Part shown: one piece after another, positions 1 through 12,537 of the stretch
Numbering within the stretch: position 1 is the first letter of the stretch
Layout: each line of letters opens with the position of its first letter
From: Haberlea rhodopensis
Lineage: Eukaryota > Streptophyta > Magnoliopsida > Lamiales > Gesneriaceae
Assembly: GCA_907163345.1 (NCBI GenBank)
Contig: CAJQUN010000061.1
Location: 124,001-188,000, forward strand
DNA: 64,000 nucleotides
Direction of reading: 5' to 3'
Program-made: the position numbers and the translations under genes
Notes under the pieces: model-generated
Databases searched by the model: none
Told to the model about the DNA's origin: nothing
Seen by the model: only the letters and a program-made list of their open reading frames with translations

Positions 1-457
1 CATATTGAGCTGAGATAGGCAAATCATATTTGTCCCAATATAACAGGGTGATAAATGAGACATGTCATGACATATTTACACTTGATGATGCATGATACAG
101 AACACTCACAGTTGGTGGTTTTACAATAGTGCTTTATCGTTTTAAGTTGATTATTGATATATCACTAAGATCATTGTTCATCTATACTCATGTTGTGTGA
201 TTGTTTATGTAGGGACTCATAGATGTGGGAGGATGGGAGTGTGAGTTAAATTCCGCTGCGTGCTGAACCGCTGCATAAGAGTTGTACTTTTTGTTAGGTT
301 GTTTTGCATGTACATGTGGTGTAAATTCTGTACGGATTTGTAACTGTAGTAACAACCTGCTTGGTAAAACTCAAAATCAGTGTATGATTTTACTTAATTT
401 CTACTCACATATGTATATCATTTGATACATAACGAATTAAGTAATGAGGACCCCACA
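1..457 (+). mobile_element. 3' part of a gypsy-type LTR (enters from left edge)
   Basis: The segment reads like the downstream part of a Ty3/gypsy LTR. It is non-coding and ends in GAGGACCCCACA at 457, resembling the LTR ends elsewhere in the window (GAAGACCCTACA, GGTCCTTACA). The 5' edge lies outside the window, so length and target duplication cannot be tested. The orientation is inferred from the CA terminus. No homologous copy elsewhere in the window was recognised by eye. Confidence 0.4.
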
Positions 458-1950
458 GTATCACAGTTTCAGTTTGAGATTTTTAGCCAATTGACCATTC
501 AAAATTTACTTACCCAATTTGTTATCATTAACCAAAAAAATGGGCTTCTCACTTGGACTTCTTCTCACATAACTCCAACATAATACATATTCAATCTAAT
601 GTTATAATGTGACAAGTAATGAACAAAATATAAAAAATATTGATTTTGTTTACACGAATAATAATATTGATTTCGATAAAACATAATATATAGAGGGGTT
701 CAAATTAATGATTAATCTTTTAATGTGATATAAAAGTTAATAATTACCATATTAAAATTCTAATAATCAATTATATAAATGATTATAATGAATTCAAATT
801 TACCCTTCAAATATTTATTTAGTTTAATAGTCAAATGACAATAATGGTATTTCCCACTTTATAAATAATTAAATTATCAAATGGTAATAATGTCATTTCA
901 CAAAATTTGAGTTATTCACATTTTTTATGATTAATTATATATTTAAATTCACAATTAAATTGTGGATTTTAATTATTCAATTTGGTCATTCAATTACAAT
1001 ATTAATTTGACAAAAGAAATAAAAAAAATAAGTTAATTCCATAATACTATTATTCAATATTAATAATTGGAATTTTTTAATTCTTATTGTTTAATTAGTT
1101 CTCTATAAGTTTTCATTTTCCATTACAATTAATTTTCATTTAATTTGGGTTTTTCCACATTCAATGCATTTATTTTCCATTAATCAATATATTTAATTTA
1201 TAAATGTTTTGAGTTGCTCTCTAGTCAAAGTATTTATTTGTTCTCCACAAATATAGTTTTTAAGTTTTTAAATTAATTTCATTATACTTAATTTAATGAT
1301 TCATTTAAGTATATTGTTCCATCTCAATTACTCAGGCTTTGTTTTAATAAATTATTTTGCTGATAAAAAAAATATAGAATAAAATGACAAAGTCATGAAT
1401 TCACAATTGAAAAATTTTACCTTTTGATTCGCAAGTTTATTATTTCTTAAAAAATGAAACGTATATGCAAATAACAATAAACATACGCATTTTTCAATGA
1501 AGCAATTGCATCCTAATATACTAATAAAGCACATAATATTCAATTCAAATTCAAAAAATTGTAAACAATGATTAGTATTACTTTTTAATTATATACATAC
1601 ATTTTTAGCCAACACGGCTTCTTCAATAATATTTCAAATTTGAAAGATTGTTGAGTTAATATCTTATTAAAATTGAACGAATGGGTTTCTTTCGGAAAGA
1701 CACCTAAAGCAAGATTAAACGACATTTTCATTCACTCAGGTATGAAGTTAATAATCGAGTGATTAAATCATATTAACTTGTAATTAATGTGCAAAGATTT
1801 AAAGACACACCTTAATTTTTCTTTTGTTATGTACCTGGTTGATATTCTGTTTTTACATTTATATCCATAATTATTATTTATTTGTATAGAATAATATGGA
1901 ATAAAAATGACAAATTTGTTAACCCATAATTGAAAAGCTGTCCTTTTATT
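458..1950. other. AT-rich intergenic stretch, nothing recognised
   Basis: Very AT-rich sequence with only short accidental reading frames and homopolymer runs. I see no coding similarity, no structural RNA and no clear transposon termini. Confidence 0.6.
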
Positions 1951-2333
1951 CACACTTTTATAAGGATAGAGATTGTCATCGGATTTGATGTCACCTGTTG
2001 TTCCGGGTATTTGTTTATGCTACTCAAATTGATGGACTTGAGTTTCACTCTCAACCATGGTTCGCCGTCGCGGGAACGGAGGTCTTCGTTCCAGTTCCAA
2101 TGATGTTTCACGGAACGGTAACAGAACTGATGTTTTAAAAAAAATTCAAAAAAATTAAAAAAATTGAATATTTTAGGAAAAAAATATTTATTGGATGCAC
2201 CCCAAAATGGTCGTTCCGCCATTCCAGAGCAAGTAAAATGTTCCGTTCCACCGTTCTCTAGCAAAAAAAGCGTTCCAATACCCATTTTGGGGTGAAAAAA
2301 TCGTTCCAATACCCATTCCAGAGCGATCGCGCC
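1951..2333. repeat. hairpin-forming MITE-like repeat
   Basis: The segment is rich in GGAACG/CGTTCC words. It holds a 13 bp inverted repeat, CACCCCAAAATGG (2198-2210) against CCATTTTGGGGTG (2282-2294), and a duplicated GTTCCAATACCCATT. This resembles small non-autonomous DNA transposons, but I could not define terminal repeats or a target duplication. It abuts the copia-like LTR at 2334 and may have inserted beside it. Confidence 0.35.
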
Positions 2334-2651
2334 TGATTAATATATTAAAAATGCAAATATCATAAATAATGCACGGAAAGGAATTACCGTTCACCAACGT
2401 GAATCTGATAGGGGTCACCCTCGAGTCGAACGAACCTGACCAGATCTACAAGTAAGCAACAATACTAGTGTGATGTCAGCTTTTCTAAGAGAAGTGAATT
2501 GATTGGAATGATTGAGAATCCTTTAACCGCAGAGAATGAATGCTATATTTATAGTTGTAATATGTCAGCTAATTGGGCTTGGGTTCATTAAGCCCATCGG
2601 GCCAACATTTGGCTTGCTGGGACATTTATGCTAACAATATCTCACTTGCCC
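2334..2651 (-). mobile_element. copia-like 3' LTR with polypurine tract
   Basis: Read on the minus strand, GGGCAAGTGAGATAT (2637-2651) looks like a polypurine tract. It is followed directly by TGTTAGCATAAATG, a typical LTR start at 2636. The 303 bp LTR contains CTATAAATATAGC as a plausible TATA region and ends in AATCA at 2334. The partner 5' LTR is not in the window. Confidence 0.45.
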
Positions 2652-3480
2652 AAAAGCCAACACAAAACTACAAGCTCATAATCTAAGTAACGCAATCCAA
2701 TTGGGCAACTTGATGTACTACCAATGTACATAATTATGAGACATAAATATATCAACATTTAATTTTAGAACTTTCTATAAATGAAATATTTTCAAATATA
2801 GAAACTCCAGTAAAGTGATGAGCTTTCAAAAATTAAATTCATCTCTTCTAAGTCGCTCAATTTGAGCACTTAACATTTAAATCTCAATTCTCATCGATAG
2901 ATCGCGGCCGGTTGACTGTGACCCAGCGAGACTCAAGTGTATCATAGCAGTAGGACCATAACCTTTGTGATTTTAGAAATCAACAACTTCTTTGAGCTTA
3001 CCCTGAATGCTTCATTGTCTATTAAACTTCTTTAATAGACAATGACTGAAATATAATTCCAGCAACAACCTACATCATCGTGGGTAGCGCCTAGCATCTG
3101 CGCTTCACGAAGACCTAGATACAAATGACTAGCAATATACGAGAGCCTGTCAGTCATAGTTAGCGTTCAATACATTCCTCACTCAATATGTCCCGATTGA
3201 ATCAAGGGCATTGGTTGATCGAGACCCTTATGATTTCAATAACTATGTATTTGTTTCACGTTATATGATTCATTGTGTGCGTATATGAAAAACTCTTTTT
3301 TCACAAGCACTACCCACTCTGGCCAGAGATTCATTGAATCATATACATAAAAACACATAACCCAGAAACTAGAAAATGAATGTTGCAAGCTTGAGAATCG
3401 TACAGAACCTTTTACAACTGGCATATTCTTGTGTCTAACATATATATCATTGTTTGGGGGCTATATATACAAGTCTTGGA
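2652..3480 (-). mobile_element. probable internal/3' untranslated part of the copia-like element
   Basis: This lies immediately upstream (minus sense) of the polypurine tract. All frames are closed by stops and no pol domain was recognised. It contains a perfect 14 bp stem with a CTTC loop at 3013-3044. The assignment rests on adjacency to the LTR. Confidence 0.3.
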
Positions 3481-4635
3481 AGCTAAAATAAGCAGATTGA
3501 AGATCAATCCAAGCAAGATCAAAGAATACCCACTTGAGATTCAATATGGGCAGCTTCTTGAAGAACTGGCCTTGGAATGGAAGGAAATTACAAGAGAATG
3601 ACTGGATTGGGTGCTCCTAGAATAGAGAAGGATCGACGCAATCGAGTTGGCTATCTTTAATAGATTGAATTGATAGGGGGTTCTAGGGTAAGGAATGGAA
3701 CTTCCCGGCAAGCTCGATCTAGTGGTATTTTTATGGGAAGCTTAGATAAGAGCAAGCCCACATTTTAGGCACCGATGAAATTCATTATGGAATTATTTGT
3801 GCCTTTATATTCACTCAATCCTATGTATTTGAGAGCTTAAATAGATAAGTGGATATCATTGTAACATTGATGATTTATCACAATCGATAAGAGGTCTTTG
3901 TATGCGAGACATTGAAGAACATAGTAGTTGAGTTGCTAGGAGTTCTAGTTGGATGGGGAATGCCCAAATGGATCGGGTTTGTACAACAAGTTGTATAAAA
4001 CAAAGTCTTCTAGTGGAATCCTTCCTTAAGTGGAAAAAGGGAGGATGCAGAATGATTACACCACTTTCGAACTTTCATAAATAAATGCTCGTGTATTTAC
4101 TTTACTTGCATATCTTTAAAATATTTTTCCAAATGGTTAATCGGTTTAGAGCGGGTTATGTCGAGTGTCTTCCGCTTGGTTTTGAAATTGAACTCGGTAT
4201 AATCTCTCGGTGCAATCGTTTCAAGAACACGAGCTATTGAAGCCCAAGTTGGTTGAACTCGATGTGGACTTGTCACCCACCCCGGTCGATCCCACCTACA
4301 AATTTGTAATAATTTATGGATCTACCAAATAATTTTTAAATATTAACACATTCATAAAAAGAAATTTGAATAAAAATGTATGAAATCATATCTCGAAGAA
4401 ATGTTAGATCCACTGGAGAATTATAGTGTTGGAAACATTTTTTTTTTGTTTTTCATTTGTTTGATTTTATGAGATTTTGTTTTTTTGAAAAGTTTTATGA
4501 GATTATATTTGGATTAAAGGGTGAAATAATTGAAGAAATAAATTAGTTGTTAGAAGAAGAATAAAATATGAATATGTGTAATTCAAACGGTACTTGTGTC
4601 TTTGGAACAACCTAGGTTGTGAACAAAAATTAATA

Positions 4636-4636
<1 letters not shown>
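3481..4636. other. non-coding stretch, origin unclear
   Basis: Moderately AT-rich with no long reading frame. Parts look like old retrotransposon leader or pol sequence, but no motif is preserved well enough to name a family. Confidence 0.5.

Positions 4637-4682
<46 letters not shown>
4637..4682. repeat. (TA)n microsatellite
   Basis: An uninterrupted TA dinucleotide run of about 46 bp. Confidence 0.95.
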
Positions 4683-4687
<5 letters not shown>

Positions 4688-5072
4688 GGGTTACCGATTT
4701 GGTGGAGTATGTGAGCACGGAGGTCTTTGATCACAAGTACGATTCCCCCTACCAATACTTTCTCGGTTGAGTCTGTAACACCGGGTTTGCATAGTGTAGT
4801 TTACCTGGCTGCGTATGGTTTGTAGGCTATTGCATCGCTCGATGGTTTACTCACTACGCTCCCAAAAAGTAGCGGACGGTTCATGTAACACCCTAGAGAT
4901 GTCAAACGGAGCGGACGGCACGACGCGGAGTGGTACGACACTGCCCGTTTTGCTACAGTGTCCGTGCCGTGCCAAGCACGGACCGGAACATGGGCCGTGT
5001 CGGATCAAGGGATGCCAGCCCGTGGGCTGGCACGGCACGACGCGACAATGTTTACTCTTTTTTTTTTAACCA

Positions 5073-5210
5073 GCGATCGATCGCCAATATTGTGGCGATC
5101 GATCGCTTAGAGGCCGTAGGCTATTCACGGGCTTGGCGATCGATCGCCTAGAGGCAGTAGGCTATACACAGGGTTGGCGATCGATCGCCACAAAAATGGC
5201 GATCGATCGC
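5073..5210. repeat. GATCGATC palindrome array (hAT 5' region)
   Basis: Five exact GATCGATC cores start at 5075, 5097, 5138, 5179 and 5201. Most are extended to the 12 bp palindrome GCGATCGATCGC. Start-to-start spacing is 22, 41, 41 and 22 bp, a symmetric layout. It sits between the subterminal repeats and the transposase reading frame. Confidence 0.9.
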
Positions 5211-5493
5211 CAATGGCCAACGGTCAAAAAAAGTGCCGTTGAATGGATTTTTTTTAAAAAAAAAATTTTTTGTTGTTGTTATATATATGTGTATGTTGAG
5301 GAAACATTTTATCCTCTCAATCTCTAAGCTCTATATACTTGAGACGCTATACTCTCAATTTGTTCACAAGAAGAAAGAAGTTCGTCTTACGTTTGCCAAG
5401 ACAAGCACAAGCAACAAAGCCAATACTCATCCTAGCAAATATTTGGTAACTATTATATGTGTTAGCATTAGATAATTGTAGTTTATATACATA

Positions 5494-7418
5494 ATGGCCG
5501 ATTCATCTTATAATGGGAACTATGATGATGAAATCGATCAATTTCAAGAAAATGAAGAAAGTACACCAAATATTCAACCATCAAGTAGAAGAACTTCAAA
5601 AAAAAAACTAGTAATGTATGACAACTATTCGATGTAGAAAATGTTGAGGGAAAGGGATCAAGGGCAGTTTGTAAAAAATGTAAAAAAGATTATGCATATG
5701 CTTCTTCTGGTGGTACAGGTCATTTACTAAGACACATGGCTAAACATGAAAGAGAACCAACTGATGGTAACCAAACTACTCTTTCACAATTTGGTACTGG
5801 TAGTAGTAGTTCAAGTTTAGGTATTTTCACTTATAATGTTGAAAGAAATAGGAGAGAATTAGCTAAATACATCGTATGGGCAGAGAAACCTTTTCAATGT
5901 GGGCGGATGCCAAATTCACTAATTATATTCATTTAGGTTTGCAACCTCAACATAAACGATTGTCAAGGAATACTATTAAATTGGATGCATTCACAATTTT
6001 TAATGAATATAAAATAAATTTAATTATGTATTTAGGTAATCTTTCATCGAAAGTAGGACTAACAAGTGATATTTGGACAACTTATCTTGGCAATGCATCA
6101 TATCTCTGTGTTACAGGACATTGGATTGACGATAACTGGGTGTTAGATAAAAACAATTTAGGTTTCACAAAAATTGATTGGCTGATACGGGTGGAGTTAT
6201 TTCCAATGCTATTATGCAAGTTACTAATGAATATAATATTAGTAATAAAATCTTCTCTATTTCATTTGATAATGCAACTAATAATACTGCTGCAATTACT
6301 ATATTACAAACTTATTTGAAACCAATTTTAAATGACGATTTTTTTCATATTCATTGTGCATGTCATATTTAAAATTTGTGTGTGCAAGATGGATTGAAAC
6401 CACTTGAGCTTCATTTAGAAAAAATAAAGACTACTCTTAAATTTCTTAATGGTTCAGTTGCTAGAAAACAAGACTTCAAAAGTTTATGTATTTCTCATGG
6501 TATGAATTATAAAGATTTTCCTTATGATGTTCCTAATAGGTGGAATTCTACATATTTAATGTTGCAAGCATGTTTACCTTATAGAAATATGATCACTTTA
6601 TTTTTTAATGAAAGGATGACCGAACATTTTCATATTGAAGAAACTGATTGGGACTTCAATATTGTTGAATAAAATTTATGAAATTAGTGAATGTTTTGCA
6701 TTACATAGATCTGATCCATTTTTTACAAGTATTGTCGAACCAATGGAGTATAAATTTAAAAAACATAATGGAAAATTATTCCTATGTTGAATTGCTTGGC
6801 ATCAATTCTGGATCCTAGATTAAAATTATATAGTGTAGAAATTATAATAGAATCTTATTACACCAACATGGCTTATGAAAATATAATCAAGAGAAAGAGT
6901 GTATTAATAAATGTTTGTTTGCTTTGTTTTCTTTATATGATTCGTTACATAATTCTAGAGCAATTCCAGTAAGAGAAAGTTGTAGTAGTGGTGCTAGTAG
7001 TAGTAAGGGTTCTGTGTGGATAATGTTAAGAAGAAGACAAGACACTACTTCCGCTTCTTCTAGCTCTAGTTCTAATACATCTCCATTTACTGAGCTTCAG
7101 TTATATCTAAACCAAGTCATAAATTTCAGTGAACGAGAATTAGAAACTTTTGATGTTTTGGCATGGTGGAAAGACAATGCTAGACTTTGGCCAGTACTTT
7201 CCATAATGGCACGTGGTTTACTAACTCCTTTGATATCCACAGTTCCATCGGAGTCTTGTTTTAGTGCAGGTGGAAGAGTCATTGATGAAAAAAGAAGTAG
7301 AATGAAACCAAACACTGTGGATATGTGTATTCTTTTAAAGGATTGGTTGGATGCTGATAGCCGCTTACAATGTTTGGGAGGACATGATATTTCTTCGGAT
7401 GAAAATGAAGAAAACTAG
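5494..7418 (+). pseudogene. degenerate hAT transposase
   Basis: A likely start at 5494 opens MADSSYNGNYDDEIDQF. After a frameshift near 5620 follows a BED zinc finger (VCKKCKKDY...HLLRHMAKH, about 5670-5745). A middle region is interrupted by stops and shifts. The C-terminal hATC dimerisation domain is well kept (about 7130-7350): LETFDVLAWWKDN, PLISTVPSESCFSAGGRV, then RMKPNTVDMCILLKDWL. Family knowledge: plant RICESLEEPER-type hAT transposases have this BED-to-hATC order. Multiple frame breaks mean no full-length protein can be made from this copy. The intact C-terminus suggests fairly recent decay. Confidence 0.88.
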
Positions 7419-7807
7419 CATATTTTTTTAAACTCTTTTGTAATTTATTATTTTGTTTTGTTCAATGTAATTTGTAGTTTTTCAATTCGTAGTCAATAAT
7501 TTTTTATTTTACAAGTATATTATGCCAATCTATATTTTTATAAAATTATTATATTTATATGATTAAAACTAAACAAAAAAAATAAAAAAAATTGATTTGG
7601 GCCGTGCCGCGACCAGGTAAAATTTGAGACAGGTCGTACCTGGCACGGCCCGTAAAGGCCCGGCCCGGAACAGTGCCGGTCGGCACGGATTTGCTCCCGG
7701 CACGACCCGTTTGACATCTGTATAACACCCCAAAAATCTCAATTACAAAATTAGAAAAAATAAGTTGAAGCTATCTAAAATAATCCTTAAAATATGCATA
7801 ATATTAA

Positions 7808-7838
<31 letters not shown>

Positions 7839-10177
7839 CCATAATAATTGTAAAATATTGAAACAAAATTCATTAGGCATCAAAATACCATTTATCACAC
7901 TAAATTCAAATATATATTTAAATCATAGGAATAATAATAACAATAACAATAATAATAATAATTAATGAATTTATGTTTAATTATTTCATAATATTAGCTA
8001 AAAAAAGAAAGATATAATTAATATTAGGTATTGACACTTGTCAATACAATTGCCCCAACACATGCCAACTCCTTAAAGCCTCAATCCATGCAAAACCCCT
8101 ATAAATACCCCCCATTTCATCAGATTTAACTCACAAATTCAAGAGCAAGTAAGAGAGTGGGAGTGTAGAAAATATGTAGAAAATAGGGATAGAAATGAGA
8201 AAATTATGAGGAAAATACCAAATCTCCTCCAAAAAATCCGAAAATTTCACACAAACATCCTTATACACCCAGAAAACATTTAGTTTGAGAGGTGTAACAA
8301 AATCAAAGATCACCCAGAAAAATCGAAAAACCGTGAAGAACATTTGCAGAAATCCAACCAAGAAATCTGTTTTGAGGTAGTGTGTTCATGCCTTCATTTC
8401 TTCTATTTTAAAACTGAATTTGATCGTGTGTATAAAATGAAAGTTGTTCAAAATGTGTTAAAGTTTATGGGTATGTCGGCCGACCACCCAAAAGGACGCC
8501 GTATATATGTATTTCCGGCGACCGAAACACCAAGCCATTCATTTCGAAACATCAGATTCTGGGCAAAATCGGTTGGGAATTTCAAAATGGTTTCTGAACA
8601 AAACTTGTAGATCACGACGAGAAGATCACTCCGTAAAAATTTCAGCCACGTGTGGCGGCGAGAGCGTGCCGGCGCGTGAGCTACACGCGCCTCCCCGATA
8701 TTGCATTTTTCGGTGGCCGAACATTTATGGACTGATTTTAGGCACTTCTGAAAAGTTTCGTGATTTTTTGACTTATTGTTGAATTATCATGAATTTTTAA
8801 AGTTATTCAAAATTAATCGGACAAGTTTTGTACAAAAAATTATTTTTAGAAAGATTCAACCATTTAACTGGGTTACTAATCACCATAAGTTACTTATATT
8901 ATGTTGATAGGGATTTAATTGGCAAACTTGGTTCAAAATCAAGTCAATCCAGTAAGATATCAAGTAGTAAGGTGAGGTGTATTACAGAATTCTTGTTATA
9001 TAGCTATTTTGGCATTTGGCCTGGAATTCACAGTATCAAGTTATTCCTTATCTCGCCTTGTATATATTGTCATCATATTGTACATTATCTCGTTCCATTG
9101 GTCATCTTGATCTGCATGTTTAATTATCTTGAATGTTATTAATTACTAATCGATCATTTGATTAAACTAATCCTTTGACTGAATGACTGAATGAATGGAG
9201 CCATGGATATTTATCCACTGAAAAACGCGGCTTCGGCCTGGAAAGTGAGTCCAATGAACAACGGATGACAGTCCGCTATATGGTTCATCTGAACAACTCG
9301 CACCGTTTCACGGTCCGGAGAATGGTTCACATTGGCTCGTAAATGAATGATTGTACAGATCCTATCTGAATATGTGAGGAAAAGTGCTACACCGAACTGT
9401 CCGATGTGAGCCACCTCTTTAGCCCACGATATTCACTCTAAAATCCTATATCGTCACTGTTCATTATTGACAATTACTTGATTGCAAGATCTTTGTTACA
9501 TGACATATCATATTGATACATTACACTGTTTGATAATTATAAATATTAAAGCTATTGTTATTCCCTCACTAAGTCCCCAAAGACTTAACCTCTGTTTTCT
9601 TTGTTATTATTGTGAGTTCCAGGAACAGGAGTACCGGAGCCAGAACCGGAGGAAAATTAGGAAAAAATGGAACTATTGGCTTACCGGGACTGTTATAGTA
9701 TTTGCTCTTTTATTAAGTGTAGGACAATTATAAGGAGTTTGTACTGTGATGTATTTTGTTACTAATTAGAATGTATAAACGCTTCCGCTACTAAAAATGA
9801 ATGTTTGACTAAACGCTTCCACTATTTCCGAAAAGGTTTAAAACCCTCGCGCGTAATGTTCTTTGAGAATGTGGTACCGGATAAAGGTTAAAGTAATATG
9901 TGCCCGAGTCGGGTCCCACAGTTCCCATCATAAAAAATTAATAAAATATATCAGGGACTTAAAAGAAATATTTTATTCACGAGGGACTAAACTCAAAGTT
10001 CAAATCTAAATTTATCCCAATTTACCCTAATCGGAGGTAATTCAAATTCAAATTCAAATTTGAAATATGCGAGAAGGAATCGATTCCAACGGTCTCTTCA
10101 TCTTCATTAGTTGATTCTCGTACAAATTCAGAATCCCATAAAACATCCTCCGTCTTAGTAAGAAAAAGGAGCTAGAA

Positions 10178-12537
10178 ATGGTGGTCACGAAGAAAGTAGC
10201 GTACGAGGTGAGCAGGCTGAAGAGGTTAGAAGAGAACAAGAAAAGAATGGAAGAACTCAATCTCAACAAGCTTGCTCAAGATCTGCGCATTCAAAAACCT
10301 TCTCCTGTACGTACGCATTACACCTTAAAAGTCTTTCCACTTTTAAACTAGAGTAAATGTTTAGTTTTCTGGGCTTTTATAGATGAAGAAAGTGAAGGCT
10401 AAGGTGCCGAAACAGCCATTGGACCCTTCATCGGTGAGGCGGTCGAGCCGTGTCGCAGATATGCCGCCACGAAGCTACAAAGAAGTCAGTAACTCTCGGC
10501 CATTCTCCTTCTCCTTAACCATGTCTATGGATGTTGCTTTAGTTTTTACATTTGGTTGGGAATTGGGATGTCCTACTTCTTTGGTGTTCTAAAGATTCAT
10601 TCTCTCACAGATGATTTTACTTGCCACTTGTTTCAGCTACTAAGCTGGAAACACGAAGTTGGATGCCAAATCGAGAACTTGACTTTTTCCTATAACACGG
10701 TGACGATATTGATCTACTTACTATAGTAAGAAAAAAATGAGAGATTGGTGGTATGTCCTAGTGGTCACCTTCTTCATCATTCGGGTTCAAGTCTTGTGAA
10801 CGTGGAGAGGCGCGGGAAGATCCTCTGTAGTGGATCCAACCTAGCTGGAATTCGGATTAGACTAAGTTTAATGTGGCTCTAGGAACCAGGTTCTGGATAA
10901 TTAACTTATAATACATAACTAAACAAGACCTAAGAATTCTTTTTGTTTGGTGATTTACTATATATTTAGAAGGCTAAACTCACACTTTGATTGGACAAAC
11001 TGCCTTATATGCCGGTCTCCCAGCTCAAACAGTGTTGCCAAAATCTCTGAAAAGATAACCTTTGTTTTCATGTCTTCCACATACCATTTCCTACTTCATT
11101 TTTTGAGATTTGTCGGACCATATTGATGAACCGTTTCTGGGAATAATTTGCTGTCTGTATTAATATGAACCATTTAGATAACTATGCAAGTCTCCTGAAG
11201 GGATTCATTTCATCGTTTTTCTAGGTTCCGGTTGAACCTAAGGGGAGGCCAAGGAGGTGAGCTCATGATGATATTAACATTTTGAGTTATTCGAATGACC
11301 AATGAATTAACTCAATAAGATTTCAGTTTTTGATTCGTTGGGTATTGGATTTCAGTTATGGTTATAGACGAAGGGATTTGTCTGATAGAGTTTATGCCTC
11401 GGATGAAGATAGAGAGTATGCTATGCAACGAGCAGAGGATCTTCAATCAGGTCTAGATCAAGATATTCCAAGCTTTGTAAAGCCCATGCTTCAATCACAT
11501 GTCACCGGAGGATTTTGGCTGGTATGCTGGTCAGATACATCTATTCAATATTGAACGATCATAGTTTAAAATTCGATGTTTCTTATACTGTCAATTACCA
11601 TTCACAAAATCCTAAATTATGACGAAAACTAAAGCTAAAAAAGTTGGCATATATCTATTGTTGCATGCACAATGATTCATAAGCCCTTCGGTTTCCTTAG
11701 CATGGGTTAGTTATTATCTAATGCTCATTGTAATTTATACCCAAATGAGAAGAAGTTAAAATTTCATCAATACTTTTTATAAACTATAAGTTTCCATCGC
11801 TCTTACGCACGGCCGTCCAATATTGAATTTTCGTATCTCCCATTTATTGGGGATGTTGTGGTGTTGTACCAACATACGAGGATGCTCTGCTTCGTTTTGT
11901 GTAAAAATGACAGATTGTGTATTATAAAATTTGCATGGAATCTGGGCTTCAGAAGATGTGAAGACCTATGAAGAAATGAATGTTGATATGTATTGCTAGT
12001 TTCTCTCTTATGATAGAATAGATATACTAAATGCTGAGGGATATGGAACAAGATTTCTTGAATCCAAAATAAGAAAGGCCTATGATCAGATAATTTGTTA
12101 CATGTGAAATTAATTTGAGTAGGGTCTTCCAGTCCACTTCTGCAAGAAACACCTTCCAAAAAGAGATGTAATAGTGAACTTAGTTGATGAAGAAGGGATA
12201 GAATCCCCAACGAAGTATCTTGCTCTAAAGACAGGGCTCAGTGGCGGATGGAGGGGCTTTGCTATTGATCACGAGCTGGTTGATGGTGATGCACTCGTTT
12301 TCCAACTAACCGACCCGACAACATTCAAGGTCATTTCCCAGAACTCAATTTTTTCAATGGATTGTTGGTGATTTGCTGAAAATATCTGGTCTTGCCATGC
12401 GAATTTTTTCTAGAACCCCATATATTTGAATCTTGGATCGTTGAGTGCTTACTTCTTCTGACATGGTTTCTTAAATTTGTGAATTCCAGGTTTACATGAT
12501 CAGGGTAAATGAACCTGCAGAAGGCAGTGACCAATGA
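10178..12537 (+). CDS. single B3-domain DNA-binding protein (At5g42700/At3g19184-like), 6 exons
   Basis: The spliced gene encodes 227 residues. The coding exons are 10178-10306, 10383-10484, 11225-11256, 11356-11521, 12123-12329 and 12490-12537. Every junction has GT..AG and the phases join cleanly; exons 3 and 4 share a split serine codon. The N-terminus (MVVTKKVAYEVSRLKRLEEN) is helical and charged, followed by a basic segment (RRSSRVADMPPRSYKE, residues 62-77). The B3 domain covers about residues 128-218, with FVKPMLQSHVTGGFWLGLPV, LPKRD, LSGGWRGFAIDHELVDGDAL and VYMIRV. These match the small plant B3 subfamily with one B3 domain near the C-terminus, which bind DNA in the nucleus; target genes are unknown. 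The start was chosen for the conserved KKxxYExxRxKRxEEN opening. Intron 2 holds a SINE-like sequence. Confidence 0.93.
10740..10920 (+). mobile_element. tRNA-derived SINE-like sequence in B3 gene intron 2
   Basis: A box-A-like TGTCCTAGTGG (about 10754) is followed roughly 35 bp later by a box-B-like GGGTTCAAGTCT (about 10785). Moderately GC-rich tail sequence follows. Spacing and order fit an internal RNA polymerase III promoter of a tRNA-derived SINE. No clear target duplication was found, so it could be an old copy. It lies in intron 10485-11224, sense to the gene. Confidence 0.45.

Larger units (their letters stand above)
4894..7722 (+). mobile_element. hAT superfamily DNA transposon (2.83 kb)
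   Basis: The element is bounded by a perfect 8 bp target duplication, TAACACCC (4886-4893 and 7723-7730). Its ends are TAGAGATGTCAAACGG and CCGTTTGACATCTGTA, near-perfect terminal inverted repeats. GC-rich subterminal regions (about 4905-5050 and 7600-7712) carry many GGCACG/CGTGCC words, as hAT transposase-binding regions often do. Between the left end and the transposase lies the palindrome array 5073-5210. The transposase gene is broken, so the copy is probably not autonomous now. Confidence 0.93.
4884..9920 (+). mobile_element. gypsy-type solo LTR split by a hAT element
   Basis: The LTR begins TGTAACACCC at 4884 and ends GAGTCGGGTCCCACA at 9920. Without the hAT insertion (4894-7722) and its 8 bp duplication it is about 2.2 kb. 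The flanks are GTTCA (4879-4883) and GTTCC (9921-9925), a 4/5 match to a 5 bp target duplication. No internal region is present, so it is a solo LTR. The same LTR end, followed by a primer-binding-like site, recurs on the minus strand at 62064-62142. Confidence 0.8.

Noticed and set aside
11803..12210. 135-codon minus-strand frame over the B3 gene
   Set aside because: It overlaps the conserved B3 exon on the opposite strand and shows no domain.
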